Origin: JBEIGE01 sp040382055
GTDB taxonomy: Bacteria; Pseudomonadota; Gammaproteobacteria; Burkholderiales; Burkholderiaceae_C
Assembly (NCBI GenBank): GCA_040382055.1
Contig: JBEIGE010000034.1
Span: 1-24,843 of the forward strand
DNA: 24,843 bases
Reading direction: 5' to 3'
In this document: piece by piece, positions 15,633-24,730 of the stretch
Numbering within the stretch: position 1 is the stretch's first letter
How the letters are laid out: each line of letters begins with the position of its first letter
Notes under the pieces: model-generated
The model's database searches: none
Seen by the model: only the letters and a program-made list of their open reading frames with translations
What the model was told of the DNA's origin: nothing
Translations under genes and position numbers: made by a program

Positions 15633-16058
15633 ATGTCAATTGAACGCACTTTGTCAATCATCAAGCCCGATGCGGTTGCCAAAAATGTCATAGGTCAAAT
15701 TTATGCTCGTTTCGAAGCTGCCGGACTAAAAGTCGTTGCCGCCAAAATGGTGCACCTTTCCCGACAGGAAGCGGAAGCTTTTTATGGCGTTCACAAAGAG
15801 CGTCCATTCTTCAAGGACTTGGTAGATTTCATGATCTCCGGCCCCGTGATGATCCAGGCCCTACAAGGTGAAGGCGCAATTCTCAAGAACCGCGACTTAA
15901 TGGGAGCAACTGACCCGAAAAAAGCGGCTGCTGGAACCATTCGTGCGGACTTTGCTGACAGCATTGATGCGAATGCCGTTCATGGCTCAGACGCTGCTGA
16001 CACAGCCGCTGCTGAAATTGCGTTTTTCTTCCCCGGGTTGAATGTTTATTCACGCTAA
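15633..16058 (+). CDS. ndk: Nucleoside diphosphate kinase
   Basis: Cytosolic enzyme that transfers the gamma phosphate from ATP to nucleoside diphosphates through a phosphohistidine, balancing NTP and dNTP pools. The 141 residues are the standard length. IERTLSIIKPDAV at 3-15 includes the conserved lysine K11, NRDLMGATDP lies at 86-95, and NAVHGSDA gives the phosphorylated histidine H117. The start at ATG 15633 is supported by AGGAAA six bases upstream. It leads the long ndk-rlmN-pilF-rodZ-ispG-hisS-yfgM-bamB-der chain and ends 8 bases before rlmN. Confidence 0.98.
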   Translation: MSIERTLSIIKPDAVAKNVIGQIYARFEAAGLKVVAAKMVHLSRQEAEAFYGVHKERPFFKDLVDFMISGPVMIQALQGEGAILKNRDLMGATDPKKAAAGTIRADFADSIDANAVHGSDAADTAAAEIAFFFPGLNVYSR

Positions 16059-16066
16059 TCCCCATC

Positions 16067-17185
16067 ATGATGGTTAACCTTCTTGATCTTGATCTTGAGG
16101 GTTTAAGTCTCTTTTGCGATCAGCTGGGAGAGAAGCGTTTCCGTGCAACCCAGCTTTTTCGGTGGATCCATCAACGAGGCGTTATCAACTTTGAAGAGAT
16201 GACTGATTTGGCGAAGTCTTTTCGCGAAAAATTAAGTCATTCTGCAGCGATCAAAGGCTTAAGGCTTATTTCCCAACATGAGTCACAAGACGGCACCATC
16301 AAGTGGCTTTTCGATGTGGGTGAGGGTGACGCAATCGAGACTGTTTTCATTCCTGAATCTGACCGTGGAACGCTGTGTATTTCCTCGCAGGCGGGTTGTG
16401 CAGTTGGTTGCCGGTTTTGTTCAACGGGCCATCAGGGGTTCAGCCGTAATCTTTCGACCGGTGAAATAGTTTCGCAACTGTGGTTTGCAGAAAAATTTCT
16501 GCGCCTGCATCTAGGCAGGACAGATCGGGTGGTGTCAAACGTAGTGATGATGGGCATGGGCGAGCCTTTGCAAAATTACGGCCAACTCCTCCCGGCCCTC
16601 AAAGTGATGCTGGATGATCACGCCTATGGATTGTCACGACGTCGGGTGACGGTTTCAACCTCTGGCGTCGTTCCCATGATGGACCGCTTGTCACAGGATT
16701 GCCCAGTTGCTCTCGCTGTGTCATTGCACGCATCGAATGACGCGTTGCGAAGCTCGTTGGTCCCCTTGAATCGGAAATATCCTATTGCAGAGCTTTTAGC
16801 GGCCTGCAGCCGCTACATTTGTCATGCGCCAAGGGACTTCGTCACATTTGAGTATTGCATGCTCGATCAAGTCAACGACACACCTGAACACGCCAGTGAG
16901 CTTGTCGGGCTGATTCGAAAATACGCCCAGGACGGAGTCTGGTGCAAGTTCAATCTCATTCCATTCAATCCATTCACCGAGTCGGGGCTTCAGAGGTCCA
17001 GTGCATCTCGGGTTGAAGCTTTTGCGAAAATCCTCACGAAGGCCGGCATCGTGACAACTGTGCGTAAGACCCGGGGAGATGATATCGACGCTGCTTGCGG
17101 CCAACTGGCTGGTGACGTCGTTGATCGAACCCGTGTTGCTGGCCGCATCGCGCTGCAGAGAACCGTGATGATGAAGTCGGTTTAG
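16067..17185 (+). CDS. rlmN: Dual-specificity RNA methyltransferase RlmN
   Basis: Radical-SAM enzyme that methylates C2 of adenosine 2503 in 23S rRNA and adenosine 37 in some tRNAs, supporting translational accuracy. The 372 residues show the radical-SAM cysteines C111, C115 and C118 in AGCAVGCRFCSTG. MMGMGEPLQNY lies near 164-174, VSLHASND near 226, and the second catalytic cysteine in IDAACGQL is C344, equivalent to C355 of E. coli RlmN. Its presence marks a true RlmN. The start is ATG 16067 or the next codon, and no clear ribosome site is seen 8 bases after ndk, so coupling is likely. A 33-base gap follows before pilF. Confidence 0.96.
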   Translation: MMVNLLDLDLEGLSLFCDQLGEKRFRATQLFRWIHQRGVINFEEMTDLAKSFREKLSHSAAIKGLRLISQHESQDGTIKWLFDVGEGDAIETVFIPESDRGTLCISSQAGCAVGCRFCSTGHQGFSRNLSTGEIVSQLWFAEKFLRLHLGRTDRVVSNVVMMGMGEPLQNYGQLLPALKVMLDDHAYGLSRRRVTVSTSGVVPMMDRLSQDCPVALAVSLHASNDALRSSLVPLNRKYPIAELLAACSRYICHAPRDFVTFEYCMLDQVNDTPEHASELVGLIRKYAQDGVWCKFNLIPFNPFTESGLQRSSASRVEAFAKILTKAGIVTTVRKTRGDDIDAACGQLAGDVVDRTRVAGRIALQRTVMMKSV

Positions 17186-17218
17186 GCCATTCACGACAAA
17201 TCGTAGAACGTTTCACTG

Positions 17219-18058
17219 ATGAGATTTTCTTTAGCAATCAATAGTCATGCCCAGCTTGCTCGAAGTCAGCTGTGCTTGCTTTTCTTGCTCTTTCTTTCGT
17301 TGATATTGACTGCAGGGTGCGCATCCTCTCCCGGAACTCCCGGCGGATCACGAAGTGACATCGTCACAGATTCTGATGAGCCAGAAGGCCGCAAGCGGGC
17401 CCGTATTCGCATGGAGCTTGCGGTCGGTTATTTTGAGTTGGGTCAAATCACCGTGGCCCTCGACGAAGTCAAGCAGGCGCTGAATGCCGACCCTAATTTT
17501 GCCGACGCATTTAATCTCAGAGGTCTGGTTTACATGCGCTTGAACGATCCGAGACTGGCCGAGGAAAGCTTTCGCCGTGCCTTGATCTTGAGTCCCCGTG
17601 ACCCCAACGTGTCCCATAATTTTGGCTGGCTACTTTGCCAGCAGGCCAGATACCTAGAGGCAGGTGTGCTGTTTTCGCAAGCGATCTCGGACCCAATCTA
17701 CAGTGGAAGAGCCAAAACCTGGCTGACTCAAGGGCTTTGTCAGATTCGCAATGGTCAGCGGTCTGAGGCTGAATTCAGCCTGCTCAAGTCGTATGAGCTT
17801 GATGCTGGTAACCCCCTCACGGGTTACAACTTGGCCTCTTTGCTATTTCAGCGGGGTGATTTTCTCCGGTCGCAGTTTTATATTCGGAGATTGAACAACA
17901 CCGAGCTTGCGAATGCAGAATCTTACTGGCTTGGCATCAAGGTGGAGCGCAGGATGGACAACCCTGAAGGCATGCAGCAATTGGCCTTGCAGTTGAAGAA
18001 AAGGTTTCCTCAGTCGCGTGAACTAATTTCTTATGAGCGAGGTGCTTTCGATGAATGA
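17219..18058 (+). CDS. pilW: Type IV pilus pilotin lipoprotein PilF/PilW (TPR)
   Basis: Outer-membrane lipoprotein that in type IV pilus systems helps localise and oligomerise the PilQ secretin. The 279-residue product has a long hydrophobic signal (residues 15-31) and a lipobox TAGC with lipidated C34. Tandem TPR repeats follow from about 62 to 235, for example AVGYFELGQITVALDEVKQA, AFNLRGLVYMRLNDPRLAEE and NVSHNFGWLLCQQARYLEAG. Gene order (rlmN-pilF-rodZ-ispG) is conserved in beta- and gammaproteobacteria and supports the call. No Shine-Dalgarno of note is present. The 3' end overlaps rodZ by 8 bases. No other pilus gene lies in the window, so use of pili by this organism is not shown. Confidence 0.88.
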   Translation: MRFSLAINSHAQLARSQLCLLFLLFLSLILTAGCASSPGTPGGSRSDIVTDSDEPEGRKRARIRMELAVGYFELGQITVALDEVKQALNADPNFADAFNLRGLVYMRLNDPRLAEESFRRALILSPRDPNVSHNFGWLLCQQARYLEAGVLFSQAISDPIYSGRAKTWLTQGLCQIRNGQRSEAEFSLLKSYELDAGNPLTGYNLASLLFQRGDFLRSQFYIRRLNNTELANAESYWLGIKVERRMDNPEGMQQLALQLKKRFPQSRELISYERGAFDE

Positions 18059-18947
18059 AATAACTTCTCAAGAGTTGCCAGCTGAGCACCCAGCGCCCTC
18101 GTCAAACTCGTTAACCGCAGGACAACTGATTCGTCGTGCCCGCGAAGCCAACGGTCTGCATATTGCTGCCCTGGCTGTATCACTCAAGGTCTCTGTCAAA
18201 AAGTTAGAGGCCCTTGAGGCAGACCAGCTTGATCAGGTTCAGGATCCGGTTTTTGTCAGAGGTCTGGCTTCCAGCGTGTGCCGTACACTCAAGATTGATC
18301 CCACACCTGTCTTAGCCCTGATGCGGATAACGAATAAGCCCGTACTGGGTGCGGACATGTCTGGCATGAATTTGCCATTCCATGCTTCCGGACCCGTGCC
18401 CGGCAAATCAGTACGAACTCAGCTATCACGCCCGGTGGTTCTTGGTGTACTGGCCCTGCTTTGTGGTTCCCTGGTGTTATTTTTCTCTCCTGTCGTTGAT
18501 CCACTATCAGAACTGGTGGCACTTTCAAATGAAGTTGCCGCATCATTACCCTCTGCTTCTCCTGCTGAAGCTGTAACCATGGCCTCAAGCGCTCCGGGCA
18601 AAGAATCACCAAAAGCCGATGAGAAAACGAACCTCGCTCCTGCAGTGGCAGAAACCCCGGTAATGGCACCACCAATCAGGCTCCCCGAGATTGAACCGCC
18701 CAAGGTCAGCGCGGGTATTCTTGTTTTTTCTAGTCGTGGTCCATCCTGGGTTGAGGTCACAGATATCAATGGTGTAGTTCTGCTAAGAAAAACCATCCTG
18801 CCTGCTGAAAATATTGCAATTTCTGGCGCTCTGCCTCTATCAGTCGTGGTTGGCAGAGCGGATGTCACTGAGGTGCTGGTCAGGGGGCGCCCATTCAGTA
18901 TCTCCAGTTTTTCCAAAGACAATGTTGCACGCTTTGAGGTGAAGTAA
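18051..18947 (+). CDS. rodZ: RodZ-like cytoskeletal/cell-shape protein
   Basis: Bitopic inner-membrane protein that in rods links MreB to the elongation machinery. The 298 residues comprise a cytoplasmic helix-turn-helix domain near 22-85 (GQLIRRAREANGLHIAALAV, then KKLEALEADQ and DPVFVRGLASSVCRTLKID) and a transmembrane segment at about 128-149. An Ala/Pro/Ser-rich periplasmic linker and a C-terminal DUF4115-like beta domain (SWVEVTDINGVVLLRK, then LPLSVVVGRADV) follow. An upstream ATG (18033) is in frame, but ATG 18051 has GAGG at 18039-18042 with 8-base spacing and is preferred; it overlaps pilF by 8 bases. The stop shares one base with the ispG ATG. Whether this lineage uses MreB is not visible here. 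Confidence 0.88.
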   Translation: MNEITSQELPAEHPAPSSNSLTAGQLIRRAREANGLHIAALAVSLKVSVKKLEALEADQLDQVQDPVFVRGLASSVCRTLKIDPTPVLALMRITNKPVLGADMSGMNLPFHASGPVPGKSVRTQLSRPVVLGVLALLCGSLVLFFSPVVDPLSELVALSNEVAASLPSASPAEAVTMASSAPGKESPKADEKTNLAPAVAETPVMAPPIRLPEIEPPKVSAGILVFSSRGPSWVEVTDINGVVLLRKTILPAENIAISGALPLSVVVGRADVTEVLVRGRPFSISSFSKDNVARFEVK

Positions 18948-20215
18948 TGACAGATAAGCTACCTATTGATACATCAGCGCCGTTACCCCGTCGTTCGCGC
19001 CAGGCCCGTGTTGTCTGGGGAGACCGTATTGTTACCGTGGGTGGAGATGCACCGGTGCGAATTCAGTCGATGACCAATACGGATACGGTGGACGCCATCG
19101 GCACGGCCATTCAAGTCAAAGAACTTGCTTTGGCTGGATCCGAGATGGTTCGTATTACGGTGAATACACCCGAGGCTGCCGAGGCTGTTCCCCATGTTCG
19201 GGATCAGCTCGACAAGATGGGTATTGACGTTCCCCTGGTCGGGGACTTTCATTACAACGGCCACACCCTGCTGACCAGCTATCCGGCCTGTGCCGAGGCC
19301 TTATCCAAATACAGGATCAATCCCGGAAATGTGGGTAAAGGTGACAAGCGGGATAAACAGTTTGGACAAATGATCGAGGCCGCCATGCGATGGGATAAGC
19401 CCGTGCGCATTGGCGTGAACTGGGGGAGTCTGGATCAGGAGTTGTTAGCGAGCCTGATGGATGAGAACAGCCTTCGCGCCACACCCTGGGATGCAAAAGC
19501 GGTCATGTACGAGGCAATGGTCACTTCAGCAATTGATTCTGCACAGCGTGCTGCCGAGATGGGTATGGATGCCAATCAGATTATCCTGTCATGCAAGGTC
19601 AGCGGTGTTCAAGACCTGATTGCTGTTTACCGAGGCTTGTCCAAGCGCTGTGACTATGCGCTGCATCTTGGTCTTACTGAGGCAGGTATGGGAACCAAGG
19701 GAACAGTTGCCTCTGCCGCTGCCTTGTCAATTTTGCTGCAAGAGGGGATCGGTGACACCATTCGGGTTTCCTTGACCCCTTTACCTGGAGAAGCCCGTAC
19801 TCAAGAGGTGATGGTCGCTTCCGAAATACTGCAATCTTTGGGAATCAGGACATTTGTACCCAGCGTGACTGCGTGTCCGGGATGCGGTCGTACCACAAGC
19901 AGTACCTTTCAAGAGCTTGCGAAACAGATTGATGATTTTTTACGATCCCAAATGCCGATCTGGCGCAAGCAATACCCGGGTGTTGAAAAACTCAAGGTTG
20001 CCGTGATGGGTTGTATTGTCAATGGCCCCGGAGAAAGCAAGCATGCCGACATCGGGATAAGTTTGCCCGGCAATGGTGAATCCCCAGCCGCTCCGGTTTT
20101 TATTGATGGCGAGAAACGCCTGACCCTCAGGGGTGATTCAATAGCAAATGATTTTCAAAAGATTGTTGAAGATTACATCGAAAAGCGCTTTGTTTCTGTT
20201 CCTGCCAGTGTCTGA
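18947..20215 (+). CDS. ispG: 4-hydroxy-3-methylbut-2-enyl diphosphate synthase (IspG/GcpE)
   Basis: Iron-sulfur enzyme of the MEP isoprenoid pathway, which converts MEcPP to HMBPP using flavodoxin or ferredoxin electrons. The 422 residues show the N-terminal TIM-barrel part with VRIQSMTNTDTVD near 38-50, GDFHYNGH near 100 and NPGNVGKGDKRD near 125. The C-terminal cluster-binding part gives C310 and C313 in TACPGCGRTTS, and C356 with E363 in MGCIVNGPGESKHADIG. All four cluster ligands are present. The length is longer than E. coli (372) and in the usual range for betaproteobacteria. It begins on the last base of the rodZ stop and ends 8 bases before hisS. Confidence 0.97.
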   Translation: MTDKLPIDTSAPLPRRSRQARVVWGDRIVTVGGDAPVRIQSMTNTDTVDAIGTAIQVKELALAGSEMVRITVNTPEAAEAVPHVRDQLDKMGIDVPLVGDFHYNGHTLLTSYPACAEALSKYRINPGNVGKGDKRDKQFGQMIEAAMRWDKPVRIGVNWGSLDQELLASLMDENSLRATPWDAKAVMYEAMVTSAIDSAQRAAEMGMDANQIILSCKVSGVQDLIAVYRGLSKRCDYALHLGLTEAGMGTKGTVASAAALSILLQEGIGDTIRVSLTPLPGEARTQEVMVASEILQSLGIRTFVPSVTACPGCGRTTSSTFQELAKQIDDFLRSQMPIWRKQYPGVEKLKVAVMGCIVNGPGESKHADIGISLPGNGESPAAPVFIDGEKRLTLRGDSIANDFQKIVEDYIEKRFVSVPASV

Positions 20216-20223
20216 TCATCCTC

Positions 20224-21558
20224 ATGAATGAAAAACTAACAGCCAGCAAGGCTGATGAAATTGTGGCTGTCAAAGGCATGAATGACATCCTTCCGCCGGA
20301 TTCCATGCGTTGGCAATGGTTGGAGCAAAAAGTCACTGAACTGATGAAGCGGTTCGGATATCAAAACATACGGACTCCGATTGTCGAACATACACCTTTG
20401 TTTGTCCGAGGCCTGGGTGAGGTCACGGACATCGTCGAGAAGGAGATGTATTGTTTTGAGGATCGCTTGAACGGTGATTCCTTGACCTTGCGGCCGGAGA
20501 ACACCGCTGGCGTCGTGCGTGCCGTCATTGAGCACGCCATGTTGTATGACGGCGGAAAGCGGCTTTTTTACATGGGACCGATGTTCAGACACGAGCGTCC
20601 ACAACGCGGCCGGTACCGTCAATTCCATCAGATAGGAGCGGAAGTGCTTGGCTTTTCGGGCCCTGAAATTGATGCAGAACTCATTCTTCTCGCCAGCGCC
20701 CTTTGGAAGAAGCTTGAGCTGACAGATATCCGGCTTGAGATCAACAGTCTCGGACAGCCAGATGAGAGAAAGCTTCACCGTGCAGCCTTGATCGCCTACT
20801 TTGAACAGCATGCAGACCAACTTGATGAAGATGCTCGCAGACGACTGCATTCCAATCCATTAAGAATTCTAGATACCAAAAATCCTGCCATGCAAGACTT
20901 GGTGCAAGCCGCCCCCAAGATGATGGATTTCCTGGGTGAAGCATCCTTGATCCATCTCAATGGCGTTCGCGCCATTCTGGATGCCAACGGTGTTGACTAC
21001 ACAGTCAACCCGCGATTGGTTCGGGGAATGGACTATTACAACCTGACTGTTTTTGAGTTCATTACGAATCGCCTGGGTTCACAGGGGACAATTTGCGGCG
21101 GTGGTCGATATGACTATCTGGTTCAGGAGCTGGGCGGCAAACCCGCACCAGCTGTCGGTTGGGCCTTGGGTGTTGAGCGCGTGCTTGAATTGGTCCATCA
21201 AACCACTCAACTCAAAGACACCGTTCCGCTGGACGCTTATGCAATCGTCATGGACGTCACAGCATTGCCCCTGGCTATGAAATGTCTTAGTGAATTGCGT
21301 GAGCAAGGCGTTTGTGTTCAGATGCATGCCAGTCATGCTGGAAGCATGGGCAGTCTCAAAAGTCAATTCAAGCGTGCTGATGCCAGTGGCGCGAATTTTG
21401 CGCTGATCTTCGGTGCGGATGAAATCGCAAAAAATAGCGTTTCTGTGAAATCACTCCGAGGCTCCGACCCAATTCAGGTCAGCCGTAGTCTGTCCAATAT
21501 TGACGATTGGGCCACCACCCTACAATCGCGTACTCAATTTCCCGAATCTCATGGCTAA
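20224..21558 (+). CDS. hisS: Histidyl-tRNA synthetase
   Basis: Class II aminoacyl-tRNA synthetase charging tRNA-His. The 444 residues show the N-terminal AVKGMNDILPPDS (15-27), motif 1 region LRPENTAGVVRAV near 89-101, and motif 2 MFRHERPQRGRYRQFHQIG at 120-138. The histidine-specific RGMDYY lies at 267-272, GGGRYD at 292-297, and motif 3 VGWALGVERVLEL from 311. The C-terminal anticodon-binding domain follows from about 340. No strong ribosome site precedes ATG 20224, consistent with coupling to ispG 8 bases upstream. It overlaps yfgM by 8 bases. Confidence 0.98.
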   Translation: MNEKLTASKADEIVAVKGMNDILPPDSMRWQWLEQKVTELMKRFGYQNIRTPIVEHTPLFVRGLGEVTDIVEKEMYCFEDRLNGDSLTLRPENTAGVVRAVIEHAMLYDGGKRLFYMGPMFRHERPQRGRYRQFHQIGAEVLGFSGPEIDAELILLASALWKKLELTDIRLEINSLGQPDERKLHRAALIAYFEQHADQLDEDARRRLHSNPLRILDTKNPAMQDLVQAAPKMMDFLGEASLIHLNGVRAILDANGVDYTVNPRLVRGMDYYNLTVFEFITNRLGSQGTICGGGRYDYLVQELGGKPAPAVGWALGVERVLELVHQTTQLKDTVPLDAYAIVMDVTALPLAMKCLSELREQGVCVQMHASHAGSMGSLKSQFKRADASGANFALIFGADEIAKNSVSVKSLRGSDPIQVSRSLSNIDDWATTLQSRTQFPESHG

Positions 21559-22225
21559 TAATCTCGATCTCGAAGAACAGGAACAACTTGACTCTCTCAA
21601 GCATTTCTGGCGTCAATACGGAAACCTCATCAGTTGGGGTTTAATTCTGGTTATGGCATCCTTTGCTGGCTGGAACGCTTACCAGTACTGGCAACGGAGT
21701 CAGGCAGCACAGGCTGCTGCCATGTTTGATGAGGTGGAGCGGGTGGTTGTAACCGGTGATATGGCGAAAATTGAACGCGCTTTCACCGATATGAAACAGA
21801 AGTTTTCAGGCACAAGCTATGCCCAGCAGGCCGGATTGATGGTTGCAAAAGTCTATCTTGATGCAGGTAGACCGGCCGAAGCTAGATCGGCCCTCGTTTG
21901 GCTATCTGAGATGACTTCTGACGACGGCTACCAGGCTGTTGCCAAGCTCAGGCTGGTTGGTCTCTTGTTTGAGTCCGGATCTTTTGATGAGGCCTTGAAA
22001 TTACTTTCAAGTCCTTTCCCTGATGAGTTCAAGGCCCTGGTTTCCGACCGCAGGGGAGATGTTTATCTGGCTCAAGGAAAGCGTACGGAAGCACTCCAGG
22101 AGTATCTTGCTGCAGAAAAATTGATGGACGACCAGATGCAATACCGTCGATTGCTCGACGTTAAGTTGGCTTCCCTTGGCGCCAACCCCAAACAAGCTGC
22201 AAGTTCAACTGAAGGTGTCAAGTGA
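21551..22225 (+). CDS. yfgM: YfgM-like membrane-anchored TPR protein
   Basis: Inner-membrane protein with a periplasmic helical-repeat domain. In E. coli YfgM joins PpiD at the SecYEG translocon and aids periplasmic chaperoning. The 224 residues begin with the family signature LDLEEQEQLDSLKHFWRQYG, then one transmembrane helix near 26-46 (LISWGLILVMASFAGWNAYQ), then helical repeats with SYAQQAGLMVAKVYLDAGRP and LFESGSFDEALKLL. The frame is open to 21500, but ATG 21551 matches the family start. The gene sits between hisS and bamB, its conserved location, and its stop overlaps the bamB GTG start by 4 bases. No strong Shine-Dalgarno is seen, so coupling to hisS is likely. Confidence 0.9.
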   Translation: MANNLDLEEQEQLDSLKHFWRQYGNLISWGLILVMASFAGWNAYQYWQRSQAAQAAAMFDEVERVVVTGDMAKIERAFTDMKQKFSGTSYAQQAGLMVAKVYLDAGRPAEARSALVWLSEMTSDDGYQAVAKLRLVGLLFESGSFDEALKLLSSPFPDEFKALVSDRRGDVYLAQGKRTEALQEYLAAEKLMDDQMQYRRLLDVKLASLGANPKQAASSTEGVK

Positions 22226-23370
22226 TCCTCTCTGAACGCTGGTCTTCGCGGTTTCTCAAGGTCTGTTGGTTTTCTTCTGCATTGCTGCTCAGTGCGTGCG
22301 GAACTTCCAACCAGCAGCCTAAACCTGCAGATCTTCCTCCGGCTACAGACCTCATTGGTATCAGCAGTGTCTGGAGCAATAAAATCAATCCCCCTGCCGC
22401 GCCCCTAGAGGCCAGAGTCGTAGGTAACAAACTCGCACTTGCCGCATCCAACGGATCTGTTCTTGTTCTTGATACTCAGACAGGGGTCGACCTGTGGCGG
22501 ATATCACTTGGAATCCCACTTAACGCGGGAATCGGATTCGATGGCAAATTGTCAGCGGTGATCACCCGTGATAACCAGCTGATTGTCATGGACGAAGCCA
22601 AAGAATCGTGGCGTCAAAGGTTAAGTGCTCAGAGCTATACGGCCCCTTTCCTAGCAGGCGGTCGCGTTTTTGTGCTGATGGCAGACCGGTCTGTTATCGG
22701 TTTTGATGCCCAAACCGGGCGAAGGCTATGGCAGTTTTCCCAGCAGCAACGTGCCAATGATGCGCTTGTGCTGAGCCGTCCGGGGGTGATGCTTGCTGTA
22801 TCTGACACCTTGATTGTTGGACTTTCGGGCAAGTTGCTGGGCTTAAACCCCTTGAATGGTACGTCCCGCTGGGAAACTGTAATTGCTTCGCCGCGTGGAA
22901 CCAATGACGTTGAGCGCCTGGTTGATCTCGTTGGCCCTGCTTATCGAGATGCGGATGTGCTCTGTGTTCGTGCGTTTGAGGCTGGTATCGGCTGTGTGAA
23001 TGCTGCTCGTGGCTCCTTGATATGGAGAAAAACGCTATCAGGATCTGCTGGATTACACGGAGATGATAAGTTCGTTTTCGGGGTTGAGGGTGACGGCACT
23101 TTGACCGCACTGCGTCGAGCTGACGGAGAAAAGGGTTGGACTACAGAAGCACTCAGGTTTCGTCGTCCCGGCTCTCCTGTGGTTGCAGGGCGCTCGGTTG
23201 TGTTAGGCGATTCGCAGGGCTACCTTCATTTTTTGTCTCGTGAAGATGGCGCTACCCTGGCTCGGTTAATGACTGACAATTCCGGCATCTTGCTGGCTCC
23301 TCTGTTGTCGGGAACAACGCTGATTGCCGTTACCCGAAATGGCGGAATCTACGGCTTCAGGCCGAAATGA
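22222..23370 (+). CDS. bamB: Outer membrane protein assembly factor BamB
   Basis: Lipoprotein of the BAM complex with an eight-bladed beta-propeller that binds BamA at the outer membrane. The 382-residue product begins with GTG 22222, supported by GAAGG at 22211-22215. It has lipobox LSAC with lipidated C26. Six PQQ-like propeller repeats are recognisable: LVLDTQTGVDLW (about 80), IGFDAQTGRRLWQF (about 159), LGLNPLNGTSRWE (about 206), CVNAARGSLIW (about 257), TALRRADGEKGW (about 294) and LSREDGATLARL (about 335). It ends in a YGFRPK closing strand. It forms a pair with bamD earlier in the window, but the two are not in one operon. Position between yfgM and der is conserved in proteobacteria. 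Confidence 0.94.
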   Translation: MILSERWSSRFLKVCWFSSALLLSACGTSNQQPKPADLPPATDLIGISSVWSNKINPPAAPLEARVVGNKLALAASNGSVLVLDTQTGVDLWRISLGIPLNAGIGFDGKLSAVITRDNQLIVMDEAKESWRQRLSAQSYTAPFLAGGRVFVLMADRSVIGFDAQTGRRLWQFSQQQRANDALVLSRPGVMLAVSDTLIVGLSGKLLGLNPLNGTSRWETVIASPRGTNDVERLVDLVGPAYRDADVLCVRAFEAGIGCVNAARGSLIWRKTLSGSAGLHGDDKFVFGVEGDGTLTALRRADGEKGWTTEALRFRRPGSPVVAGRSVVLGDSQGYLHFLSREDGATLARLMTDNSGILLAPLLSGTTLIAVTRNGGIYGFRPK

Positions 23371-23389
23371 GTCAGCTCACATCTCTCAA

Positions 23390-24730
23390 ATGAAACCAGT
23401 TCTGGCATTGGTTGGTCGCCCCAACGTGGGGAAGTCGACCCTGTTTAACCGTTTAACTAAAACGCGTGATGCCATCGTGGCCGATTTCGCCGGACTGACC
23501 CGGGACCGGCATTATGGCAACGGCAAACTGGGTAAATTGGAGTTCATTGTCATCGATACCGGGGGGTTCGAGCCTGATGCGGGAGAGGGGATCTACAAGG
23601 AGATGGCCAAGCAGACGCGACAAGCCGTCGCTGAGGCTGATATTGTCATCTTTGTTGTTGATGCGCGCCAGGGCGTCTCTGCCCAAGACCACGACATTGC
23701 AAACTATCTGCGTCGGCTGGGCAAACTTTGCCTGCTGGTTGCAAACAAGGCTGAAGGCATGGTCGAAGGCGTTCAGCTGGCAGAGTTTTATGAACTCGGC
23801 CTGGGGGAGGTAATTCCTGTTTCTGCCGCACATGGTCAAGGGATTCGTAGCCTGGTTGAAATGGCGCTTGAGCCCCTGAATCTCCCCAGCCCTGATGAGG
23901 CTGTAGAACAACAAGACCCTGGCGTTATCAAGCTTGCGGTAGCAGGCCGACCTAACGTTGGCAAATCCACTCTGATCAATACCTGGCTGGGTGAAGAGCG
24001 CCTCGTGGCCTTCAATCAGCCGGGCACCACGCGTGATGCCATATCCGTTCCCTTTGAGCGAGATGGTCAGCGATTTGAACTCATCGACACCGCCGGATTA
24101 CGTCGAAAAGGCAAGGTATTTGAGGCTATTGAAAAGTTCTCAGTGGTCAAGACATTGCAGGCGATTGAGTCGGCCAACGTCGTGTTGCTGATGCTGGATG
24201 CGACCCAAGGTGTCACTGACCAGGATGCTCACATTGCGGGTTACATTCTTGAGTCGGGACGGTCTGTTGTGATTGCCATCAATAAATGGGATGCTATTGA
24301 CGCCTACCAGCGGGAGATCGTTCAAAGGTCGATAGAAACCAGACTGGCCTTTCTCAAGTTTGCCAACTTGCACCTTATTTCTGCTCAGAAACGCCAGGGA
24401 CTAGGTCCCGTCTGGGCATCGATTATCCAAGCGCACAAAGCCGCGAATTGCAAGATGTCCACGCCTGTTCTGACCCGTTTATTATTGGAAGCGGTACAGT
24501 TTCAAAGCCCTAAACGCTCAGGCATGTTCCGACCCAAGCTGCGATATGCCCATCAGGGTGGCATGAATCCTCCCATCATCGTGGTGCATGGCAACTCCCT
24601 TGAGCACGTGACCGATGCGTACAAGCGTTTTCTGGAGGGTCGTTTCCGCAAGGAGTTCGACCTGACTGGGACGCCCATGCGGATTGAAATGAAAACGTCA
24701 CGCAACCCCTTTGCAGATAAAGAAGACTGA
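23390..24730 (+). CDS. der: Ribosome biogenesis GTPase Der (EngA)
   Basis: Essential GTPase with two tandem GTP-binding domains that assists 50S subunit maturation. The 446 residues show first-domain G1 GRPNVGKST at 9-17, DTGG at 56-59 and NKAEG from N119. The second domain has G1 GRPNVGKST at 186-194, DTAG near 233 and NKWD at 298-301. The C-terminal KH-like domain carries RPKLRYAHQGGMNPP and GRFRKEFDL. The frame is open from 23324 inside bamB, but ATG 23390 begins at the usual MKPVLALVGRPNVG start and is chosen. The gap to bamB is 19 bases and shows no obvious ribosome site. Confidence 0.97.
   Translation: MKPVLALVGRPNVGKSTLFNRLTKTRDAIVADFAGLTRDRHYGNGKLGKLEFIVIDTGGFEPDAGEGIYKEMAKQTRQAVAEADIVIFVVDARQGVSAQDHDIANYLRRLGKLCLLVANKAEGMVEGVQLAEFYELGLGEVIPVSAAHGQGIRSLVEMALEPLNLPSPDEAVEQQDPGVIKLAVAGRPNVGKSTLINTWLGEERLVAFNQPGTTRDAISVPFERDGQRFELIDTAGLRRKGKVFEAIEKFSVVKTLQAIESANVVLLMLDATQGVTDQDAHIAGYILESGRSVVIAINKWDAIDAYQREIVQRSIETRLAFLKFANLHLISAQKRQGLGPVWASIIQAHKAANCKMSTPVLTRLLLEAVQFQSPKRSGMFRPKLRYAHQGGMNPPIIVVHGNSLEHVTDAYKRFLEGRFRKEFDLTGTPMRIEMKTSRNPFADKED

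Noticed and set aside
21500..21550. 17-codon upstream extension of yfgM into hisS
   Set aside because: Family N-terminus begins at ATG 21551 (MANNLDLEEQEQ).
23324..23389. 22-codon upstream extension of der into bamB
   Set aside because: Der proteins start directly at the first G domain, and ATG 23390 gives that.
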